Positions 47,704-56,321 of a stretch of 64,000 nt of DNA are shown piece by piece. Each line of letters begins with the position of its first letter. Within the stretch, counting starts at the first letter, position 1. The stretch is from Mycetocola saprophilus (GTDB lineage: Bacteria > Actinomycetota > Actinomycetes > Actinomycetales > Microbacteriaceae). The notes beneath the pieces were generated by a model. That model was not told where the DNA came from, searched no databases, and was given only the letters and a program-made list of their open reading frames with translations. A program made the translations under genes and the position numbers. The stretch spans positions 62,001 through 126,000 of the forward strand of contig NZ_JOEC01000001.1 in assembly GCF_000718085.1 (NCBI RefSeq), written 5' to 3'.

Positions 47704-49869
47704 ATGTCTTCCGAATTTGTGTATCTGCGTGCCGGTGGCACCGGCGTCATCGTCTCCCTCGCCGAGGCGCGGCTACCGCGCATCCTCTACTGGGGCGAAG
47801 ACCTGGGCACGATCGACGATGCGGAGGTGGCCACCATCGCCCGGGCCGCGCTGCCCGCGGTGGGCGATAGCCCGGTGACCTACGCCCAGCCGATCCCCGT
47901 GCTCGGTCAGCTCAGCGAGGGCTGGATGGGACGCCCGGGGCTGGTGGGGGACAGCGCCGGTCGCCGCTGGGCGGCGAAGTTTGCGCATGTGGAGGCGCGC
48001 ACCGTGTCCACGGCCGAGGCCGAGACGCTGATCGCCGATGCCACGGATCCCGAGTATGGCCTGACGCTGCGGATCGAGATCGAGCTGCTGCACGCCAGCG
48101 GTCTGATCCGTCAGCGCGCGACCCTGACCAACGCGGCCGCGGACACCTTCCGGGTGGACGGCCTCGAGCTTGCGCTGCCCGTGCCGCAGGCGGCGACCGA
48201 GATTCTGGATCTGACCGGACGCTGGTCGCTGGAACGTGTGCCGCAGCGCCACGAATTCCACGTGGGCGAGTGGGCGCGCACCTCGCGCGGCGGCAAGCCG
48301 GGGCTCGAACACACGCTGCTGATCGCGGCCGGTGAGGCCGGATTCGGGTTCCGTTCGGGCCGGGTCTGGGCTACGCACCTGGGATGGTCGGGCAACCATA
48401 CCCTGGTGGCCGAGCGCACCCCGGCGGATGTGCGTCGCCTGGCCGCGAGCGAGGTGCTGGCCTCGGGGGAGGTCGAGCTGGCCCGGGACGCGAGCTACAC
48501 CACCCCGTGGCAGTACGGGGCCTGGGGCGAGGGGCTGGACGAGTTGTCGGCCCGCTTCCACCGCCACCTGCGTGCGCTGCCGGCCTATCCCAGCTCGCCG
48601 CGTCCGGTGATCGTCAACACCTGGGAGGCCGTCTACTTCGAGCAGGATCTCAATACCCTGATCGCCTTCGCCGAGGAGTCGGCGAAGATCGGGGCCGAGC
48701 GCTTTGTGGTGGACGATGGCTGGTTCCTCGGTCGACGCGATGACACCACCTCCCTCGGCGACTGGATCGTGGACCCCGCGGTGTGGCCCACCGGGATCGA
48801 ACCGCTGGTGGACCGGGTCGAGGAGCTGGGGATGGACTTCGGGCTGTGGTTTGAGCCCGAGATGATCAACCTGGACTCCGAGCTGGCCCGCGAACACCCC
48901 GAGTGGATCTTCGATGCCGGCCACGGTGTGGGCCTGCCCTCGCGGCATCAGCACGTGCTGGATCTCGGCAATCCCGAGGCGTACGCGCTGGTACTGGAGC
49001 GGATCTCGACGCTGATTACCGCGCTGCGGATCACCTACGTCAAGTGGGATCACAACCGTTACCTGCTGGATGCCGGCCACGCGGAGGACGGCCGTCCCGG
49101 CCTGCGCGCCCAGACCCTCGCCGCCTACGCGCTGATGGATGAGCTGGCCGCGCGACACCCGGGCCTGGAAATTGAGTCCTGCGCGAGTGGCGGTGGCCGG
49201 ATCGACCTGGGCGTGCTGGAGCGCACCCAGCGGGTGTGGCCGAGCGACTGCAACGATCCGCACGAGCGCCTGGAGATTCAGCGCTGGACCTCGCTGGTGG
49301 TGCCGCCCGAGCTGCAGGGCACCCACATCGGAGCCGAGGAATCGCACACCACCCACCGCTCGCATCCGCTGAGCTACCGCGGCGAGAAGGCCGTATGGGG
49401 GCACCTCGGCGTGGAGACCAATCTGCTGACCGCCGATGCCGAGACCAAGCGCGGGGTGGCCGCCTGGATCGACTTCCACAAGGCTCACCGGGCGCTCCTG
49501 CACGGCGGCACCGTGGTGCACGCCGACCTCTCCGAGCCCGCGGCCCGGTTTGAGGGGGTGGTCTCGCCCGCGCGGGATGAGGCGCTGTATGCGTTCTCGA
49601 TCACCGAGCGGCCGCGCACCTGGCCGGTCGGCCGGATCGGCTTCCCGGGGCTGGATGATGCCGTTCGCTACACGGTGAGCGCGGTTTATCCCGATGGCAC
49701 GCGTCCCTCGGGGGTGCAGCCGCCGTGGATGGAGGAGGGCGTCACGCTGAGCGGGAAGAGCCTGCGGCTGGTGGGACTGGAATCGCCCTCGCTGGATCCC
49801 GACCGTTCGGTGCTGTTCCACGTGGTGGCGGTTTCTGATGGTGACGTTTCCGATGGTGCGGGCAACTAG
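47704..49869 (+). CDS. Cytoplasmic alpha-galactosidase, GH36
   Basis: A 721-residue GH36 enzyme without signal peptide that removes alpha-1,6-linked galactose from imported oligosaccharides. The N-terminal beta-sandwich is followed by the barrel with VVDDGWF, the nucleophile Asp449 in YVKWDHNRYL, and the acid/base Asp515 in WPSDCNDPHER; the CASGGGRID phrase is diagnostic. ATG start 13 bases after the permease gene with AAAGAGG upstream. The aldose epimerase overlaps its end. Confidence 0.95.
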   Translation: MSSEFVYLRAGGTGVIVSLAEARLPRILYWGEDLGTIDDAEVATIARAALPAVGDSPVTYAQPIPVLGQLSEGWMGRPGLVGDSAGRRWAAKFAHVEARTVSTAEAETLIADATDPEYGLTLRIEIELLHASGLIRQRATLTNAAADTFRVDGLELALPVPQAATEILDLTGRWSLERVPQRHEFHVGEWARTSRGGKPGLEHTLLIAAGEAGFGFRSGRVWATHLGWSGNHTLVAERTPADVRRLAASEVLASGEVELARDASYTTPWQYGAWGEGLDELSARFHRHLRALPAYPSSPRPVIVNTWEAVYFEQDLNTLIAFAEESAKIGAERFVVDDGWFLGRRDDTTSLGDWIVDPAVWPTGIEPLVDRVEELGMDFGLWFEPEMINLDSELAREHPEWIFDAGHGVGLPSRHQHVLDLGNPEAYALVLERISTLITALRITYVKWDHNRYLLDAGHAEDGRPGLRAQTLAAYALMDELAARHPGLEIESCASGGGRIDLGVLERTQRVWPSDCNDPHERLEIQRWTSLVVPPELQGTHIGAEESHTTHRSHPLSYRGEKAVWGHLGVETNLLTADAETKRGVAAWIDFHKAHRALLHGGTVVHADLSEPAARFEGVVSPARDEALYAFSITERPRTWPVGRIGFPGLDDAVRYTVSAVYPDGTRPSGVQPPWMEEGVTLSGKSLRLVGLESPSLDPDRSVLFHVVAVSDGDVSDGAGN

Positions 49870-50779
49870 CCCGATCACCCTCACGCTGAACGATGGCGGC
49901 GCGCGTGTGCGCGCCGCCATCTCGTGCGTGGGGGCGAGTCTGCAGGGCTTCTGGGTGAATGACACCGCGCTGGTCTGGGGGAGTGCGGATGCCGCGCGTC
50001 CCGTCTCGGCCTCGGGCGTCACCCTGGTGCCCTGGCCCAACCGGGTGCGTGGTGCCCGCTGGGAGTGGGAGGGTCGGGTCTTCGAGCTGGAGCCCACCGA
50101 GCCCGCCCGCGGCAATGCGCTGCACGGGCTGCTGGCCGATACCGCGTTCGAGGTGCGCGAGCTGCGCGCCTCCACGGTGCTCCTGGGGGCGCGGATCCGC
50201 AACGCCCCCGGCTACCCGTTTGCCCTGGATGTCCTGGTGGAATATGCGCTTGAGGCCGCGGGAATCCGGGTGCGCACCACGGTGACCAACGCCGGCGAGA
50301 GCGCGGCTCCGGTCGCCCTGGGAGCACACCCGTACTTGCGCCTGGGCGACGTCCCCGCGGCCGAGCTCACGCTGGAAATTCCGGCGGACGAGGCGCTGCT
50401 GCTCGATGCCGAGGACCTGCCCGACCGGGTGGTACCGGTCGCGGGCACCGAGTGGGACCTGCGCGCGAGCGTCCCGGTCCTCGACGGTCCGCAGCACCTG
50501 GGCTTCACCGCGCTGAGCGCTCGCGACGGCGTGGTAACCAGCATCCTGCGGGGGCGAGACGCCGCCGTCGAACTCTGGATGGACCCGCGCTTTCGCTGGC
50601 TCCAGATCTATCTGACCCGCGATTTCCCCGGCGTGGGCCCCGATCACCTGGCCATCGCGGTCGAACCGATGACCGCGCCCCCGGACGCCCTAAACTCGGG
50701 CACCGACCTGCACCGCCTGGAACCCGGCGAGACCTGGACCCTGGACTGGGGCATCCGTGCCACCGGGCTTGCGCCCTAA
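49838..50779 (+). CDS. Aldose 1-epimerase family protein
   Basis: A 313-residue mutarotase-like protein that would convert beta- to alpha-galactose before galactokinase. Family phrases are VLVPWPNRVRGARWEWEGR-like (VTLVPWPNRVRG), NALHGLLADTAFEV, GAHPYLRLGDV and the late IAVEPMTAPPDALNSG. The start at ATG 49838 overlaps the end of the GH36 gene; ATG 49853 would remove five residues. Last gene of the operon, with a hairpin 30 bases downstream. Confidence 0.9.
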   Translation: MVTFPMVRATSPITLTLNDGGARVRAAISCVGASLQGFWVNDTALVWGSADAARPVSASGVTLVPWPNRVRGARWEWEGRVFELEPTEPARGNALHGLLADTAFEVRELRASTVLLGARIRNAPGYPFALDVLVEYALEAAGIRVRTTVTNAGESAAPVALGAHPYLRLGDVPAAELTLEIPADEALLLDAEDLPDRVVPVAGTEWDLRASVPVLDGPQHLGFTALSARDGVVTSILRGRDAAVELWMDPRFRWLQIYLTRDFPGVGPDHLAIAVEPMTAPPDALNSGTDLHRLEPGETWTLDWGIRATGLAP

Positions 50780-50809
50780 CCCCGAGGCGGTGTCCGCTCC
50801 ATACACACA

Positions 50810-50850
50810 GCCGGGCCGCGACGCGCAGAGGATGCGCGCCGCGGCCCGGC
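50810..50850. terminator. Bidirectional terminator between the epimerase and GH27 genes
   Basis: GCCGGGCCGCGACGCGCA (50810-50827) pairs with TGCGCGCCGCGGCCCGGC (50833-50850), one mismatch, loop GAGGA. It separates two converging genes; there is no T-run. Confidence 0.75.
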
Positions 50851-50874
50851 CGTTGGGGGTACCCGATCCGGGTG

Positions 50875-52983
50875 CTAGTGGGCGCTGATCTTCAGGTTGG
50901 CCCAGTCTGCGCGGTCGTTGTAGCCGCCGTCGCCGGCGTCGCCCACGTGCAGGGTCAGGTCGCGCACCCCGGTCAGCGAGACGTCAAACGGGATCGCGTG
51001 GCCGCGGGTCACGGTGCCGCTCTCCCAGATGGTCTGGCCATCGGCGATCAGCGAGAAGGTCACCGTGCCGCCGTCGGGTCCGACGTTATTGACCACATCG
51101 TCCACACCCACCACGCCGGTCAGCCGGGTGGCGGTACCGCCGAGGTAGTAGCGGATGTCCGAGGGGCTGGCCACACCGAGGCCGGTCGGGTAGGTGGTCC
51201 CGGCGATCTTCAGCGGGCTGCCCCCGCCCACGCTGGCATCCACGCTCGGCGTGAGCCATCCGCTGGTGGCCGAGATCCACGGGTGAGCCGAGAGCGGCTG
51301 GTCGGTGCCGGTCGGCGGCGCCGGAGCCACGGTCACACCGAGGGCCGGGGCGTTGGCGGTGGTCTTGCCCCGCACACCGATGTAGCGCACCGAGGTGCCC
51401 AGCGAGACGCTGCCGTTGCTGGCACCGGCGGGCACCACAAACTTGACCTTCACATCCACGCTCTTTCCGGCCTTGATCAGCACCGGCTGCGATCCGACCA
51501 CACTGGCGCTCCAGCCGTTGGGCACCGTGAACGAGACCTGGGGAGAGACCACGGGGATCGTTCCGTCATTGTGCAGGGTCACGGTGCCGGTGAGGGTGGC
51601 GCCGGCCGAGGTCAGCACGTCTCCGCTGGCAGGAACCGGCTGGCCGTTGATCGCGGTGATCGCCGGGGCATCGGCGACCACGCGGGCGCTCTGCGGCAAA
51701 CCGGTGGCCTTCTTGACCACCAGGACCGCGACACCGCGGGCGGGCACCGAGGCACGCAGGGTTCCGTTTGCTTCGGTGGTGGTGTGGGTCCAGGCGTCCT
51801 TCACGGTGACCCGCTTAGACGAGAGGCCCACGGCCGAGGTCGTGGTCGAGATGCTCACCGGGGCGTCGGTGCGGTTGACCAGGCCCACGGCCACCGAACC
51901 ATCGGCCAGTGGCTTCACCCAGGTCTCGGTGGTACCGGCCGCACCCACGCGGGTGGCCTGCTTGCCGAGGCGGTCCTGGTTGATAGCCAGCAGATCCTTA
52001 TTGGTCAGCGTCGCCAGGGTCTCGGGGGTGAAGGTGCGCGGGTCGCTGCCGATCACCAGCGGGGCGGCGGCCAGGGACCACAGCGCCATCTGCGAACGGA
52101 ACTCCTCATCGGAGAGGCCCAGCTGGGGTCCCAGATAGTCGGGGTCGTTGAAGTGACCGGGACCGGCAACCTCGGGATGCGCGGCGTTGGCGTCGAAGTT
52201 GCGCAGCACGTCGCGGTAGGTGATCTTGCCCACAAAGCCCACGTCGGTGTAGGTCCGCCAGGACTGGGCGATCGCCGGGGCGTAGCTCCAGGTGTGGGTG
52301 GACTGCTGGGACTCGGGGTAGTTGCCCCAGTCGGGCGAGGTCACCGGGTTGCAGATGTTCAGGATGATGTCGCGTCCGCTGGCGTTGTTGCGCAGCGCGG
52401 TCGCGAACTCGGTGTAAACGGTCTGCGGATCCAGGTCGGCGGCGATGCCACACAGGAAGTCAACCTTGACCGCGTCATACCCCCAGGCGGCGATGGTGTC
52501 GGCATCGGTCTGGTAGTGACCGTAGCTGCCCAGGCCGCAGTGCTCGGGCATAAACGGACCGGCGTCGGTGTAGATACCGGCCTTGAGTCCGCGGGCGTGG
52601 ATCGCATCGGCCACGGCCTTCATACCGCCGGGGAAGCGGGCGGCGTCCCCCTGCAACTGGCCGTCGGCACCGCGCGGGGTGTCGGCCTGCCAGCCGCCAT
52701 CCAGCCAGACGATGTTGTAGCCGGCCTTGGCGAGCCCGCTGGAGTTCAGAAAATCGGCCACCTCGATGACCTTATCGGTGGTGAAATCCCCACCCAGACC
52801 GAAGTAGGTGTTCCATCCCTGATAGGGGGTGGCACCCAAGACGGGTGGGGTGCTCGGCTGATGATACGAGCTGGAGGTCGCGGGTTCGGCCGGGGCCGCC
52901 TGCGCGGGCAGGGCCGCGGAGGTGGCGGCGGCGATACCCAGTATCGCGGCGGCGCCAATCCCCAATAAGCGCTGTAAGGACAT
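50875..52983 (-). CDS. Secreted alpha-galactosidase, GH27 with NEW3 and NPCBM domains
   Basis: A 702-residue secreted enzyme. A Sec signal peptide (AAAILGIAAATSAALPAQA, cut after AQA) precedes the GH27 barrel (about 50-330) with PYQGWNTYFGLGG, the nucleophile Asp175 in VKVDFLCG, and the acid/base Asp in GHFNDPDYLG. A beta-sandwich and a NEW3-type domain (VTLHNDGTIPVVSPQVSF) follow. The C-terminal NPCBM-like carbohydrate-binding module ends in ADWANLKI. No sorting signal is seen, so it is released. ATG 52983 has AGGAG 6 bases upstream. It would trim galactose side chains from polymers such as galactomannan, next to the importer and GH36 that handle oligosaccharides. Confidence 0.94.
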   Translation of the reverse strand: MSLQRLLGIGAAAILGIAAATSAALPAQAAPAEPATSSSYHQPSTPPVLGATPYQGWNTYFGLGGDFTTDKVIEVADFLNSSGLAKAGYNIVWLDGGWQADTPRGADGQLQGDAARFPGGMKAVADAIHARGLKAGIYTDAGPFMPEHCGLGSYGHYQTDADTIAAWGYDAVKVDFLCGIAADLDPQTVYTEFATALRNNASGRDIILNICNPVTSPDWGNYPESQQSTHTWSYAPAIAQSWRTYTDVGFVGKITYRDVLRNFDANAAHPEVAGPGHFNDPDYLGPQLGLSDEEFRSQMALWSLAAAPLVIGSDPRTFTPETLATLTNKDLLAINQDRLGKQATRVGAAGTTETWVKPLADGSVAVGLVNRTDAPVSISTTTSAVGLSSKRVTVKDAWTHTTTEANGTLRASVPARGVAVLVVKKATGLPQSARVVADAPAITAINGQPVPASGDVLTSAGATLTGTVTLHNDGTIPVVSPQVSFTVPNGWSASVVGSQPVLIKAGKSVDVKVKFVVPAGASNGSVSLGTSVRYIGVRGKTTANAPALGVTVAPAPPTGTDQPLSAHPWISATSGWLTPSVDASVGGGSPLKIAGTTYPTGLGVASPSDIRYYLGGTATRLTGVVGVDDVVNNVGPDGGTVTFSLIADGQTIWESGTVTRGHAIPFDVSLTGVRDLTLHVGDAGDGGYNDRADWANLKISAH

Positions 52984-53186
52984 GCATTCTCCTGACGTCT
53001 TCGTCGCCCCGAACACTTCGGGGGTGGGGCCATAAAACCGCATTGCACCGGCCGGGCAATATGCATCGCTCGACTGAATACCTGGAGAAGTTGATGATTG
53101 GGCCTCTCGAAATTCCCGCGCGGCGGCCCGGATGGGGATAGCCTGACCACAGTGATCAACCGAGGGCTAGCGAAGGGGAGCACCGG

Positions 53187-54764
53187 ATGGAACTGGAGCG
53201 TCGTCACTTTTTGATTCTGGGTGCGCTGGCGCTCGCCGGATGCGCGCCGGTGAAAAACCCCGGTCCGAGTGGATCGCCGAGTATCCTCCCCAGCGCCTCG
53301 CCCTCACCCTCGCCCTCACCCTCGGTTTCGGCCGGGCCGCCCGACTGGGACGCCCTCGCCCAGAGCCTCGGCGACCGGCTGCTGCGCCCCGGCAGCGACG
53401 CCTACCGCGCCGCCGTGCCCACCGAGATTCCCGTATACGACGGGGCCGCACCGCCGGCGATTGTGCGCGCCCAGGACGCCGCCGACGTGGCCACCGCGGT
53501 GAGCTTTGCCGCCGCCTCGGGGCTGCACATCGCGACCCGCTCGGGCGGCCACAACTATGCGGGCTGGTCTAGCGGTGGCGGCGGAAACACCGGTTTGCCC
53601 GAGGAACTGGTGATCAACGTTCACGGTCTCAACTCGGTCGAGGTGGACCCGGGCACCGGCGTCGCCCGCATCGGTGCCGGCGCGCCCCTCGCGCTGGTGT
53701 ACGAAAAACTCGCGGCGGCGGGCCGGGCGATCGGTGGCGGCAGTTGCGGCTCGGTCGGCATCGGTGGCCTCGCGCTGGGCGGGGGAGTGGGGGTCCTTGC
53801 CCGCGCGTTTGGACTGACCAGCGACCAGGTGGCGGCGGTCGAGATCGTGACCCCGGATGGAAAGACCCGCACCGTGGATGCGAACACCGATCCCGATATC
53901 TTCTGGGCCTGCCGCGGCGGGGGCGGCGGGCTGCTCGGTGTGGTGACCGCGTTCCACCTGAACACCAAGCCCGCGCCCGAGGTCACCATGTACTTTCTCT
54001 CCTGGGATGCCCGGAACGCCCCGGCGGTCATCGCCGCCTGGCAGGAGTGGGCACCACAGGCGGACCCGCAGCTGTGGTCCACACTCAAGCTGCTGACCGG
54101 ATCCACGCATCCGGGCGGGGCTTCGCTGAGTGTTTCGGGCACCTGGATCGGGCCGAATGGTGGACACACCGCGGCCCTCGCCGGCCTGCTGAGTCGAGTC
54201 CCTGCCCCCGGTCGAAACCAGGCAACCCGGCACGGCTATCTCGACGCGATGATGCGCTATGCGGGCTGCGCCGGATCCACCGCCGCGCAGTGCGTCTCGG
54301 GCCCGGGCGGCAAGCTCACCCGCACCTCGTTTGCGGCAACCTCGGGGATCGCGACCCGGGCGCTCACCGCCGCGGAGATCACCGCCCTGATCCAGGCCAC
54401 CGAGGCCGTGGGGAAGGTGGCGGGGGTGACCGAGGGCGGGTTCTCTTTTGACGCGCTCGGCGGCCAAGCCAACGCCCTCGGTGCCGACGCCACCGCGTTT
54501 GGACACCGCGGCGCGCTGTTCAGTGCCCAGTACACGGCAAACTTTGCCGACGGCGCGAACCCCGATCCCTACCGCCAGGCCGTGCGCACGCTGCGCGCGG
54601 TGACCACCCCGGCCTGGGGCCCCGGAGCCTACGTCAACTATCCCGACGCGGGCATCGAAAACCCGGCCAGCGCCTATTTCGGTGATAACGCCGCACGGCT
54701 GAAAAAGATCCGCGCCGCCGTCGACCCGCACGGGGTGTTCCCCGCCTGGCAGCTGGGCGCCTAA
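53187..54764 (+). CDS. Secreted FAD-linked oxidoreductase of the berberine-bridge type
   Basis: A 525-residue flavoprotein. The N-terminus has a lipoprotein-like or Tat-like signal (RRHFLILGALALAGC), then a Pro/Ser linker and an FAD-binding domain. His122 in SGGHNYAG and Cys187 in GGSCGSVGIGGL are the positions that bind FAD covalently in bicovalent family members. The C-terminal BBE motif (AYVNYPDAGIENPASAYFG, then VDPHGVFPAW) is complete. Relatives oxidise sugars (hexose and cello-oligosaccharide oxidases) or alkaloids, so a sugar oxidase role is plausible beside glycoside genes. ATG start with GGGGAG upstream. It lies 142 bases before nusA, where rimP is usual. Confidence 0.88.
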   Translation: MELERRHFLILGALALAGCAPVKNPGPSGSPSILPSASPSPSPSPSVSAGPPDWDALAQSLGDRLLRPGSDAYRAAVPTEIPVYDGAAPPAIVRAQDAADVATAVSFAAASGLHIATRSGGHNYAGWSSGGGGNTGLPEELVINVHGLNSVEVDPGTGVARIGAGAPLALVYEKLAAAGRAIGGGSCGSVGIGGLALGGGVGVLARAFGLTSDQVAAVEIVTPDGKTRTVDANTDPDIFWACRGGGGGLLGVVTAFHLNTKPAPEVTMYFLSWDARNAPAVIAAWQEWAPQADPQLWSTLKLLTGSTHPGGASLSVSGTWIGPNGGHTAALAGLLSRVPAPGRNQATRHGYLDAMMRYAGCAGSTAAQCVSGPGGKLTRTSFAATSGIATRALTAAEITALIQATEAVGKVAGVTEGGFSFDALGGQANALGADATAFGHRGALFSAQYTANFADGANPDPYRQAVRTLRAVTTPAWGPGAYVNYPDAGIENPASAYFGDNAARLKKIRAAVDPHGVFPAWQLGA

Positions 54765-54906
54765 CCCGGTTTGCCGAGAGTTCACAGAAACTTGGAGATT
54801 TCCAGGCTTTCGAGGTGACGCCGTGCCCAAAAATCCGGTACGGTTATAGATCGACCCCGCGCCAGAGTGCAGGGTTTTGTGTAGCTGAATATAGAGGAGG
54901 CCTCCG

Positions 54907-55896
54907 ATGGATATCGACCTCAGTGTGTTGAAACTGACCGAGCGGGAAACCGAAATCCCGTTTGATGAACTGGCGGGGATTATTGAGCAGGCCATCCTCA
55001 CGGCCTACCTCAAGCACGTCACCCAGGAGGGCCAGCCCGAACCCTCGGCGCGCGTCCACCTGGACCGCAAGACCGGCCACGTCGCCGTGCTGCTGCACGA
55101 GCTGGACGAGGAGGGCGAGATCATCGGCGAGTCCGAGGCCGACCTCGACGACTTCGGTCGCATCGCCGCCTATGCGGCCAAGCAGGTTATTACCCAGCGT
55201 CTGCGCGACATCGCCGATGACGGCGTGCTGGGCGAGTTTAAGGACCGCGAGGGAGACATCGTTGCCGGTGTCATCCAGCAGGGCCCGAACCCCAAGATGA
55301 TCCACATCGACCTCGGCACCGTCGAGGCGATTCTGCCCCCCGAGGAGCAGGTTCCGGGCGAGGACTACTCGCACGGTCGCCGCATCCGTGTCTACGTGAC
55401 CGCCGTGGCCAAGGGCACCAAGGGCCCGCAGATCACCGTGTCGCGGACCCACCCGGGCCTGGTGCGCAAGCTGTTCGCGCTCGAGGTTCCCGAGATCGCC
55501 AACGGCCTGGTCGAGATCGTCTCGCTGGCCCGCGAGGCCGGTCACCGCACCAAGATCGCCGTGCGCGCCACCGACTCCTCGATCAACGCCAAGGGTGCCT
55601 GCATCGGTGAGATGGGTCGACGCGTGCGCGCCGTCAACGAGGAGCTGGGCAACGAGAAGATCGACATCGTCGACTACTCGCCGAACCTGCCGACCTTCGT
55701 GTCCAACGCGCTGTCGCCGGCGAAGGTGTCCAGCGCCTTCATCCTGGACGAGTCGATCAAGGCCGTTCGCGCCCTGGTTCCCGACTTCCAGCTGTCGCTG
55801 GCCATCGGCAAGGAGGGTCAGAACGCACGACTCGCCGCCAAGCTGACCGGTGCCAAGATCGATATTCAGCCCGACAGCATTCTCGAAGGCGAATAA
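54907..55896 (+). CDS. nusA: Transcription factor NusA
   Basis: RNA polymerase-binding factor controlling pausing, termination and antitermination. The 329 residues hold the N-terminal domain, an S1 domain (about 110-180, GDIVAGVIQQGPNPKMIHIDLG) and two KH domains (GACIGEMGRRVRAV, SLAIGKEGQNARLA). The E. coli C-terminal acidic repeats are absent, as in other Actinobacteria. ATG start with GAGGAGG upstream. First gene of nusA-ylxR-infB; rimP is not next to it. Confidence 0.97.
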   Translation: MDIDLSVLKLTERETEIPFDELAGIIEQAILTAYLKHVTQEGQPEPSARVHLDRKTGHVAVLLHELDEEGEIIGESEADLDDFGRIAAYAAKQVITQRLRDIADDGVLGEFKDREGDIVAGVIQQGPNPKMIHIDLGTVEAILPPEEQVPGEDYSHGRRIRVYVTAVAKGTKGPQITVSRTHPGLVRKLFALEVPEIANGLVEIVSLAREAGHRTKIAVRATDSSINAKGACIGEMGRRVRAVNEELGNEKIDIVDYSPNLPTFVSNALSPAKVSSAFILDESIKAVRALVPDFQLSLAIGKEGQNARLAAKLTGAKIDIQPDSILEGE

Positions 55897-55990
55897 CCAC
55901 GGCCAAATCGCGGCGCTCGAACATCGGGCGCCGCGATCTTCGCCGAGCGCGAATCGCCGAGGAATGGCGAGAACCCACAAAGGGGGTAAG

Positions 55991-56236
55991 ATGGAAGCCG
56001 TTAGAACGTGCGTTGGATGCCGTACTCGCGCCGCGCGATCCTCCCTGTTGAGGGTTGTGCTGCGGGGAAATGCGGTGGTTGTCGACGAGACTGCATCGCT
56101 CCCCGGACGTGGAGCCTGGGTGCATCCAACACTGCAGTGCTTCGGTACGGCAATCAAGCGACGGGCCTTCGGCCGGGCGCTGCGATTCACCGGAGTGCTG
56201 GACGTGCAAACCCTAGAGAACAGGCTGAATGGCTAA
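55991..56236 (+). CDS. ylxR: YlxR family RNA-binding protein
   Basis: An 81-residue DUF448 protein, usual between nusA and infB; in other bacteria it modulates RNase P or transcription. The motifs are RTCVGCR at the start and LPGRGAWVHP. ATG 55991 is fixed by AAAGGGGGTAAG just upstream; the frame extends further upstream without family features. 85 bases before infB. Confidence 0.93.
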   Translation: MEAVRTCVGCRTRAARSSLLRVVLRGNAVVVDETASLPGRGAWVHPTLQCFGTAIKRRAFGRALRFTGVLDVQTLENRLNG

Positions 56237-56321
56237 TGGACAACTAATGAGCGGCTCGAAATGAGACCCGTCCGTTACTAATGGTCTGCCCACTGTCTGG
56301 GCAGGCCCAGACAGGAGAGAA

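Noticed and set aside
47773..50202. An 809-codon minus-strand frame opposite the GH36 gene
   Set aside because: Antisense shadow of a well-supported enzyme, no recognisable domain.
50452..52968. An 838-codon plus-strand frame opposite the GH27 gene
   Set aside because: Antisense to a GH27 enzyme with catalytic motifs; the product is a Gly/His/Arg-rich shadow.
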